Positions 1 through 3,941 of a stretch of DNA of 5,176 nt are shown piece after piece. The notes beneath the pieces are model-generated. The model did not search any database, was not told the DNA's origin, and saw nothing but the letters and a program-made list of their open reading frames with translations. The DNA comes from Alphaproteobacteria bacterium (GTDB taxonomy: Bacteria; Pseudomonadota; Alphaproteobacteria; CBDBCS01; JAHZLG01): NCBI GenBank assembly GCA_022599995.1, contig JAHZLG010000038.1:1-5176 (forward strand). Direction: 5' to 3'. The translations under genes and the position numbers were made by a program. Numbering within the stretch: the first letter of the stretch is position 1; every line of letters starts with the position of its first letter.

Positions 1-107
1 GCTATGACGATAAAGAACTGGATCACGACCATAATCAGGGTTAACCATGCGACGGCCTTGCCAATGCGTGAGTTGATCAGGCTAAGCAGAGGGATAACGG
101 TAGGCAT
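1..107 (-). CDS. Partial TRAP-type transporter small permease (DctQ-like), N-terminus only
   Basis: Reading the minus strand from the ATG at 107-105 gives 35 complete codons before the window edge: MPTVIPLLSLINSRIGKAVA followed by WLTLIMVVIQFFIVI. This is a short N-terminal segment ending in an amphipathic stretch with Arg and Lys, then a hydrophobic membrane helix beginning at the Ala-Trp. The pattern 'INxRIGKAVAWLxLxMVxxQF' is what I recall from the first helix of TRAP transporter small permeases, the four-helix DctQ subunit that pairs with the large DctM permease and a periplasmic solute-binding protein to take up organic acids with sodium. The start is well fixed: an in-frame stop lies at 134-132, this is the only start codon after it, and a GGAG box sits 8 nt upstream. 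The rest of the gene and any DctM/DctP partners would lie left of the window. The family call rests on few residues; another small inner-membrane protein is possible. Confidence 0.6.
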   Translation of the reverse strand, partial: MPTVIPLLSLINSRIGKAVAWLTLIMVVIQFFIVI

Positions 108-115
108 GCGATCTT

Positions 116-119
116 CTCC
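116..119 (-). promoter_or_regulatory. Ribosome binding site of the TRAP small permease gene
   Basis: The minus strand reads GGAG here, 8 nt before the ATG at 107-105. This spacing and an in-frame stop just upstream fix the start of the partial gene. Confidence 0.6.
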
Positions 120-129
120 GGTGCGATAG

Positions 130-161
130 GGTCAGCGGGGCGATTTAAGGTCAGCGGGGCG
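130..161. repeat. 13-bp direct repeat, 19-bp period, in the permease leader
   Basis: GGTCAGCGGGGCG occurs at 130-142 and again exactly at 149-161, start to start 19 bp (near two helical turns). It lies immediately upstream of the permease ribosome binding site, so it would be in the 5' leader of that gene or overlap its promoter. It could be a pair of protein-binding half sites on one DNA face, or simply a local duplication. Confidence 0.7.
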
Positions 162-358
162 GTGATGAAGGAGGTCAAGCAGGGGTGAAGTGGCCAACGG
201 ATAGGGGAGCTGCCGGGCGAGGCGCACGGGCAAAAGAATGAGGCTCTTGCTGTTTGCCACGGTTTCGAGGGGGAATCGCAATATGTGGATGCGATGAATT
301 TCCTGATGAGCAAGCGGAGACGCAAAGTGGACACACATGAGATGTCTCAAGGTGCCAC

Positions 359-393
359 GGGGTGTCTCGGGGGGATGGGGCAACGCGAGGGGG
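359..393 (+). other. G-rich tract with four G-runs (possible G-quadruplex)
   Basis: Four runs of four or more G occur in 35 bases: 359-362, 369-374, 377-380 and 389-393, separated by 6, 2 and 8 bases. This meets relaxed G-quadruplex criteria; the last spacer is slightly longer than the strict limit of 7. The G-rich strand would be the template strand for transcription of the leftward permease gene. Formation in the cell is an inference. Confidence 0.4.
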
Positions 394-450
394 AAAATTG
401 CATTGTAGGTGCGTGCGGACTGCCCTTAGTTTCGGAGGGAGCCTCACGGT

Positions 451-477
451 GACCATAACGAGCCCCTGCGACCATAA
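451..477. repeat. GACCATAA direct repeat, 19-bp period
   Basis: GACCATAA occurs at 451-458 and 470-477. The start-to-start distance is 19 bp, the same as for the different repeat at 130-161. It lies 7 bp from the palindrome at 484-500, so the two together look like a compact control region. Confidence 0.5.
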
Positions 478-499
478 GGGATTCTTGTTTGGCAAACAA
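471..499 (-). promoter_or_regulatory. Weak candidate promoter for the leftward permease gene
   Basis: The minus strand shows TTGTTT (494-499) as a -35 element (3 of 6 to consensus), a 17-bp spacer, and TATGGT (471-476) as a -10 element (4 of 6). The -35 lies inside the palindrome at 484-500 and the -10 overlaps one GACCATAA copy, which would suit a regulated promoter. It would leave an untranslated leader of more than 350 nt, so it is a weak proposal. Confidence 0.2.
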
Positions 500-500
500 G
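484..500. promoter_or_regulatory. 17-bp palindrome, probable operator
   Basis: CTTGTTTGGCAAACAAG is a perfect dyad: 8-bp arms around a single central G at 492. A one-base loop cannot form a normal RNA hairpin and no T-run follows on either strand, so a binding site for a dimeric regulator is more likely than a terminator. The regulator is unknown. Confidence 0.45.
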
Positions 501-795
501 GGAGATAGCCTTCTCTACACCTCAGCGCACCTCAACGCACCGCAGCAGCACTTTAGCAACGCTTCAGCCATGTCCTGCGGCACGCCAGAACAGTCGGGTG
601 ACATTTGGTTGTTGGTTTACGTTGCCTTGCGGCATTGCTTTTCTCCCTTGCATTCTTCGTGGGGGCAAGCAGCAGTGGGCAAGGAGAATTGATTAAGCAG
701 AAGTGCGCAAGCCCACCTCTGCTCGACCTAGATAAATGACACGAGGGCATTGAGACTTTGCATTGATGCTTACTGGTAGAGACTTGAGTGTCAAT

Positions 796-827
796 TGTTC
801 CAATGTTCCAATGTTCCAATGTTCCAA
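796..827. repeat. Four perfect tandem copies of TGTTCCAA
   Basis: The 8-mer TGTTCCAA repeats without error at 796-803, 804-811, 812-819 and 820-827. The preceding TCAAT hints at part of another unit. The unit length is not a multiple of three and no gene spans it. It is either a slippage-prone microsatellite or an array of short binding sites. Confidence 0.9.
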
Positions 828-1024
828 GGCACTAGGGCAGGTGCTGCTAGGGGGGTTCACGATTGGGGAACTCCGAGTAGGGCAATGTGAATGACGTTTT
901 CTGTGGCAGTTGCCTAGTGGTTGTTGGTTGTGGGCGAGCAACAGAGGCAGTGACGTGCTTCACCACCGGGAAAGCTGGGGCTCTTATCCCGATGTTTGCC
1001 GTGGGGGAGAGGCTTGATTACTCG

Positions 1025-1051
1025 GTGCTGTTCAATGCTGACAGCACTTTT
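1025..1051 (+). terminator. Terminator-like hairpin upstream of bamD
   Basis: GTGCTGT (1025-1031) pairs perfectly with ACAGCAC (1041-1047) across a 9-nt loop, and TTTT follows at 1048-1051. On the plus strand this has the shape of an intrinsic terminator with a modest 7-bp stem and short U-tract. It would end a rightward transcript from within the non-coding interval and insulate bamD. A longer T-run would have made this firmer. Confidence 0.4.
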
Positions 1052-1124
1052 GCACGGCAGTTGTTTTGCGCCTTCTAGGAAGGGGGACCGCACGCGCACG
1101 CGCCGATGGGTTCTGCTAAAAACA

Positions 1125-1152
1125 TTGCCACCTCGGCCGCTAAGGTTGAAAT
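1125..1152 (+). promoter_or_regulatory. Candidate sigma70-type promoter for bamD
   Basis: TTGCCA (1125-1130, 5 of 6 to the -35 consensus) is followed after 16 bp by TGAAAT (1147-1152, 4 of 6 to the -10 consensus). Transcription would start near 1159, leaving roughly 20 nt before the ATG at 1182. That supports the 1182 start over the much longer frame that opens upstream. Confidence 0.35.
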
Positions 1153-1181
1153 ACCGCCATGTGCTCCTTAGAATCATAGCC

Positions 1182-2048
1182 ATGCCAACCTTGCTTTTGT
1201 CCCTCCCGCACTTCTTGCACCGCTTGTGGCAATTGTCGCATCGTCCGGCTTGTGTGGGCATGCTGTTCCTTGTGGTCGCGTGCGCGGGAATGGAGGAAGA
1301 GGTGCCGCTCCTCCCCCTTGATGAAGCGTTCACTGAAGCCCAGCAGTTGCTCGATAACAAGCAGTGGGAATTCGCCGCGGAGAAATTCCGCGACATCGAA
1401 GCCAACTATCCCTATTCGGGATTGGCGGCAACGGCACAGCTTCTGCAGTCCTATGCATGGTATCAAGCGGGAGATTTGGGGCTCACCGAGGTTGCGCTCT
1501 CCTTGTTCCGCACCCGCTATCCAAGCCATCCCGATAACGATTGGGTGCTCTACATGCAGGGCTTGCTCGCCTTCGAGCAAATTTCGCCCCCTAATCGCGA
1601 GCAAGAACAAAGCACGGTGGCACGCCGCTATTTTGTTGCCCTTGTTCGTGACTATCCCCAGTCGCAATTTGCCTCCGACGCCCGCCTGAAGATAACACTG
1701 ATTGACAATTTCCATGCAGGACACCAAATGGAGATCGGACGGCTCTACCAGCGATTGAACGCCCATATCGCGGCGGTGTCGCGGTTCGTGTTGACTATCC
1801 AGACCTTCGACAACACCCAGCAAAGCCCCGAAGCACTGTACCGCCTGTCAGAAAGCTACCGTGCCCTTGGCCTGCAGGGCGAGGCAAATTACGTCCTGTT
1901 GTTGCTGAATCGCCACTATCCCGAATCAGGGTGGTATGCTCTTGCTTTTGAGAGGTGGGGGGCACCTGATACTTCCTCGTTGCTTTCGTACCAAGCGGGG
2001 AAGGCCGAGGACGTGTTCGGGGTACTGATGAATGATGATGTCTACTGA
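1182..2048 (+). CDS. bamD: Outer membrane protein assembly factor BamD (TPR lipoprotein)
   Basis: BamD is the essential lipoprotein of the BAM complex, anchored to the inner face of the outer membrane, where it works with BamA to insert beta-barrel proteins. The 288-residue product has a signal peptide ending in the lipobox V-V-A-C with the modified Cys at residue 34; Ala at +2 does not signal inner-membrane retention. The mature part is built of tetratricopeptide-type helices: AEKFRDIEANYPYSGLA (66-82), SYAWYQAGD (90-98), YFVALVRDYPQSQFASDARLK (150-170, with helix B following), MEIGRLYQRL (183-192) and the closing YPESGWY (246-252). These are the usual BamD landmarks, and the length is normal for the family. 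The frame stays open upstream, but 1182 is the best ATG because the signal peptide starts there and a promoter-like element precedes it. No strong ribosome binding site is visible; ATG 1260 would leave too short a signal peptide. The next gene begins 149 nt downstream. Confidence 0.9.
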   Translation: MPTLLLSLPHFLHRLWQLSHRPACVGMLFLVVACAGMEEEVPLLPLDEAFTEAQQLLDNKQWEFAAEKFRDIEANYPYSGLAATAQLLQSYAWYQAGDLGLTEVALSLFRTRYPSHPDNDWVLYMQGLLAFEQISPPNREQEQSTVARRYFVALVRDYPQSQFASDARLKITLIDNFHAGHQMEIGRLYQRLNAHIAAVSRFVLTIQTFDNTQQSPEALYRLSESYRALGLQGEANYVLLLLNRHYPESGWYALAFERWGAPDTSSLLSYQAGKAEDVFGVLMNDDVY

Positions 2049-2076
2049 AGCTGATCACGCCTTTCTCTTTGGTTCT

Positions 2077-2128
2077 CCCGCCGCCACGTCCGACTGCCTC
2101 GTCCCGCCGCCTTGTCCGGCTGACTTCC
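2077..2128. repeat. Imperfect 26-bp tandem duplication between bamD and the dsbA-like gene
   Basis: Two adjacent 26-bp units (2077-2102 and 2103-2128) each begin with CCCGCCGCC and share about 19 of 26 positions, including GTCCG and CTG blocks. They fill part of the 149-nt gap between bamD and the next gene. No gene or clear promoter is visible in this gap. Confidence 0.55.
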
Positions 2129-2185
2129 CCCGCTGATCGTTCTGCTTTTCTTGTTCTGGTTGCCCGACGCAATTCTCCCTTCACT

Positions 2186-2189
2186 AGGA
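2186..2189 (+). promoter_or_regulatory. Ribosome binding site deciding a GTG start
   Basis: AGGA stands 8 nt before the GTG at 2198. No other in-frame start codon nearby has a comparable site, so it fixes the start of the dsbA-like gene. Confidence 0.65.
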
Positions 2190-2197
2190 TTATCGGT

Positions 2198-2968
2198 GTG
2201 AAACAAACCCCGCCTTCCCCAGCCAATCCGTTATTATCTCTTGGGCGCAGTCTTCTGCCGCGGTCTCCCGCGCGGAGTCTTCTCCCGCAGTCGCCCGTGC
2301 ACAGTCGTCTGTCGCGAAGGTCACTGCTCAAGGGCATCGCCCATCGTGCCCCGCCGCTTGCCCTCGGGATGGCCCTTGGCGGGATGGTCACCCCGCGGGC
2401 GTTGGGTGTCGCTTCGGCCTATGCCCAGTCGACAACACAAGAGGATGGCCCCGCGTGGCGGGTGCGGGAATCCGATTTGCAGATGGGTAATCGCCAGTCC
2501 CCGGTGCACGTGATCGAGTTCGCCTCGCTCACCTGCCCGCATTGCGCCAGCTTTCACAAGGATGTTCTCCCGACGATCAAGGAGAAATACATCGACACCA
2601 ACAAAATCGCCTATGCCTTTCGCAGCTTCCCGCTTGACCGTGTTGCCCTTCAAGCCGAGGTGTTGGTGGCATGTGCCGATCCCAAAGTCAGGCTCACCTT
2701 CTATGAGTTGTTGCTAGCACAGCAAGGGATTTGGGTGGTCGATCCGAATGTGAATTTGCCGCGAATGGCGCAGTTGGTGAATCTCACCACCGAAGACTTG
2801 GAGGCATGCTTTGCCGATCAGGCGTTGCTTGATGGCATTATCCGTGAACGACAAGAGGGGGTGAATGTGTTCAAGGTTGCTTCGACGCCCTCGATCTATG
2901 TGAATGGCGCATTGGCGAAGGCGACTGTGGCGGGCGTCTCGGATGCCATTGATGACGCACTGGCATAG
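2198..2968 (+). CDS. DsbA-family thiol:disulfide oxidoreductase with Tat signal
   Basis: The 256-residue product has a thioredoxin fold of the DsbA/Thioredoxin_4 type and should act on cysteine pairs in the periplasm. The redox motif CPHC spans residues 113-116 within FASLTCPHCASFH, and the cis-proline is Pro231 in ASTPSIYVNG. The segment EFASLTCPHC...KDVLPTIKEKYIDTNKIAYAFRSFPLD is typical of alphaproteobacterial members, and two further Cys (159, 204) sit where relatives also tend to have them. A twin-arginine signal is clear: SRRSLLK (39-45), a hydrophobic stretch, and a probable cut after AYA (76). Export would therefore be by Tat. The GTG start is backed by AGGA; it puts 38 residues before the twin arginines, unusually many, and these carry a 9-residue repeat. 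A GTG at 2297 would give a conventional short signal but has no ribosome binding site. cobH follows after 12 nt, suggesting one transcript. Whether it oxidises, isomerises or serves another thiol role cannot be read from sequence. Confidence 0.87.
   Translation: MKQTPPSPANPLLSLGRSLLPRSPARSLLPQSPVHSRLSRRSLLKGIAHRAPPLALGMALGGMVTPRALGVASAYAQSTTQEDGPAWRVRESDLQMGNRQSPVHVIEFASLTCPHCASFHKDVLPTIKEKYIDTNKIAYAFRSFPLDRVALQAEVLVACADPKVRLTFYELLLAQQGIWVVDPNVNLPRMAQLVNLTTEDLEACFADQALLDGIIRERQEGVNVFKVASTPSIYVNGALAKATVAGVSDAIDDALA
2246..2317 (+). repeat. 27-bp in-frame tandem repeat in the dsbA-like signal region
   Basis: Two full units (2246-2272 and 2273-2299) encode RSLLPRSPA and RSLLPQSPV; a third, partial and diverged unit (2300-2317) encodes HSRLSR and runs into the twin-arginine motif. 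The repeat lies ahead of the hydrophobic core of the signal peptide and adds positive charge to its n-region. Confidence 0.75.
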
Positions 2969-2980
2969 GCACAGATTGCA

Positions 2981-3757
2981 GTGACAGTCTCGTATCACTA
3001 TGTCCGGAATCCTGATGCTATCTACCGCGAGTCATTCGCGCAGGTCGAGCAAGCTTTAGCACCTTATGCCGCCCTCATTGAGGGCATGCCCCCTGTGATT
3101 CGATCGGTTGCGCGCCGGCTGGTGCACACGACGGGCGATCCTTCGGTGGTTGAGACTCTTACCTACGGCGGCGAATTGGGCATTGGTCGTGCCATGGAAT
3201 TGCTGCATCGCGACTGCCTGTTATTTTGCGATGTGCGGATGGTTGTGGCGGGGTTGCAAGGCGTGATTGTGCCGCAGGAACGCCTGATTTGCACCCTCCC
3301 TTCTGGGGGCGGGTTTTCTCATCTGCGTGCGGGGGAGGAGACCAGGATAACGCGTTCGGCACGGGGTGTAGCGGCTTGGCCCACGGCGTCAGTGCCCAGG
3401 ACATCAGTGTCCACGGCGTTAGCGTCATTGGCGGGGCTGCAGGATGCGATTGTGGTGATTGGCAATGCGCCAACCGCCCTTTATGCCCTGCTTGAGGGGC
3501 TTGAGGCAGGGTGGAGCCCCCCCGCCCTGGTCATTGGAATGCCGGTCGGGTTCGTCGGATCGGCGGAGTCCAAACAAGCACTGATAGAGATGGGGCAGAA
3601 AACCCAATTGCCCTATATCACGCTGCAAGGAACCCGCGGCGGGGCGGCACTGGCTGTGGCGACCACCATTGCCCTATGGCGCGCCGGGCGGGACGGGCAA
3701 GCAGGGCAGGGCGAGCCAGCAGGGCAAGCAGAGCAAGCAACCCACGAGAAGAGATAG
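2981..3757 (+). CDS. cobH: Precorrin-8X methylmutase (CobH/CbiC)
   Basis: This enzyme moves a methyl group from C-11 to C-12 of precorrin-8X to give hydrogenobyrinic acid in vitamin B12 synthesis, in the cytoplasm. Family landmarks appear in order: YVRNPDAIYRESF (7-19), the proposed catalytic His49 in RRLVHTTGD, LFCDVRMVVAGL (81-92), CTL (104-106), TRSA (124-127), VVIGNAPTALYALLEGLE (158-175), PVGFVGSAESK (188-198) and a TRGG (218-221) near the end of the fold. At 258 residues it is about 50 longer than the usual ~210. The excess is explained by a repeat-bearing insertion around residues 135-149 and a low-complexity tail from about 236. The start is GTG, 12 nt after the dsbA-like stop and with a poor ribosome binding site, so translation is probably coupled. 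No other cobalamin gene is visible here. Whether the substrate carries cobalt (CbiC) or not (CobH) is not shown by sequence; the aerobic form is more usual in alphaproteobacteria. Confidence 0.92.
   Translation: MTVSYHYVRNPDAIYRESFAQVEQALAPYAALIEGMPPVIRSVARRLVHTTGDPSVVETLTYGGELGIGRAMELLHRDCLLFCDVRMVVAGLQGVIVPQERLICTLPSGGGFSHLRAGEETRITRSARGVAAWPTASVPRTSVSTALASLAGLQDAIVVIGNAPTALYALLEGLEAGWSPPALVIGMPVGFVGSAESKQALIEMGQKTQLPYITLQGTRGGAALAVATTIALWRAGRDGQAGQGEPAGQAEQATHEKR
3380..3424 (+). repeat. 15-bp in-frame tandem repeat inside cobH
   Basis: Three 15-bp units at 3380-3394, 3395-3409 and 3410-3424 encode PTASV, PRTSV and STALA. The first and third share CCACGGCGT; the first and second share TCAGTG. 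They lie between the conserved TRSA and GNAPTAL segments and match the surplus length there, so they look like an expansion in a surface loop. Confidence 0.65.
3695..3739 (+). repeat. 9-bp in-frame repeat encoding the CobH tail
   Basis: Five 9-bp units, consensus G(G/A)GCAAGCA, lie at 3695, 3704, 3713, 3722 and 3731. They encode GQA, GQG, EPA, GQA and EQA. The first and fourth are identical. This tail follows the end of the recognisable methylmutase fold and is probably disordered. Confidence 0.8.
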
Positions 3758-3769
3758 CCACCCTCTATC

Positions 3770-3798
3770 TTGATTATGCGTGAGGGTCTTGATACAGT
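3770..3798 (+). promoter_or_regulatory. Candidate promoter for tRNA-Leu
   Basis: TTGATT (3770-3775) and TACAGT (3793-3798) are separated by 17 bp and each match consensus at 4 of 6 positions. The implied start near 3805 leaves a leader of about 7 nt before the tRNA, which is a typical arrangement. Confidence 0.45.
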
Positions 3799-3811
3799 CC
3801 CCGCGTTCTGT

Positions 3812-3893
3812 GCGGGTGTGGCGGAACTGGTAGACGCGCTGGTTTTAGGTACCAGTGGGGTATCCCGTGGGGGTTCGAGTCCCTCCACCCGCA
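3812..3893 (+). tRNA. tRNA-Leu (anticodon UAG)
   Basis: The 82-nt sequence folds as a class II tRNA. The acceptor stem GCGGGTG (3812-3818) pairs with CACCCGC (3886-3892), followed by discriminator A at 3893. The anticodon stem CTGGT/ACCAG (3839-3843 with 3851-3855) encloses the loop TTTAGGT, putting anticodon TAG at 3846-3848 with G37 next to it. A long variable arm (around TGGGGTATCCCGT) marks it as leucine or serine type, and the anticodon decides for leucine, reading CUA and probably other CUN codons. The T-arm contains GGTTCGAGTCC. The 3' CCA is not encoded, so it must be added after transcription. tig starts 48 nt downstream. Confidence 0.96.
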
Positions 3894-3924
3894 TTTTCTT
3901 TCTCTTCCTCTATCCCCGAATTCC

Positions 3925-3938
3925 AAGGACGCCAAGGG
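3925..3938 (+). promoter_or_regulatory. Two possible ribosome binding sites for tig
   Basis: AAGGA (3925-3929) lies 12 nt and AAGGG (3934-3938) 3 nt before the ATG at 3942. Neither has ideal spacing; both could contribute. Confidence 0.35.
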
Positions 3939-3941
3939 CTT

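Larger units (their letters stand above)
108..1124. other. Long non-coding interval between divergent genes
   Basis: About 1 kb between the minus-strand permease start and the candidate bamD promoter holds no reading frame that looks like a protein. The longest frames are rich in Cys, His, Pro and Ser, lack hydrophobic periodicity and resemble no family I know. What it does contain: a 13-bp direct repeat at 130-161, a G-rich tract at 359-393, a paired GACCATAA repeat at 451-477, a 17-bp palindrome at 484-500, an 8-mer repeated four times at 796-827, a 12-bp repeat TGGTTGTTGGTT at 606-617 and 918-929, and a terminator-like hairpin at 1025-1051. The interval may carry the TRAP operon control region, an unannotated RNA, or decayed sequence; the sequence alone does not decide. 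Confidence 0.6.

Noticed and set aside
175..495. 106-codon minus-strand open frame in the non-coding interval
   Set aside because: Its product is rich in Pro, Ser, Arg and His, has no hydrophobic periodicity and resembles no family; overlapping frames of similar length exist on the same strand, as expected by chance in GC-rich DNA.
489..692. 67-codon plus-strand open frame
   Set aside because: Non-protein-like composition and the start codon falls inside the palindrome; no ribosome binding site.
675..716. Inverted repeat GTGGGC/GCCCAC with a 30-nt loop, partly extended by GCAG pairs
   Set aside because: Short and interrupted pairing with a long loop; could easily be chance in GC-rich DNA and no T-run follows.
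796..827. CRISPR-like array
   Set aside because: Units are 8 bp with no spacers between them.
887..1078. 63-codon plus-strand open frame rich in Cys
   Set aside because: No recognisable motif, and the terminator-like hairpin lies inside it; no ribosome binding site of note.
108..1124. Cobalamin riboswitch, suggested by the presence of a B12 gene in the window
   Set aside because: No GCCACTG B12-box core is seen on either strand, and cobH lies far away behind two other genes.
996..1181. Upstream extension of bamD to a TTG at 996
   Set aside because: The extra 62 residues contain scattered Arg and Cys and would bury the lipoprotein signal peptide; the candidate bamD promoter lies inside this extension.
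3894..3913. T-rich stretch after the tRNA as a terminator
   Set aside because: There is no separate hairpin before it beyond the tRNA itself, and tig starts soon after, so read-through into tig is at least as likely.
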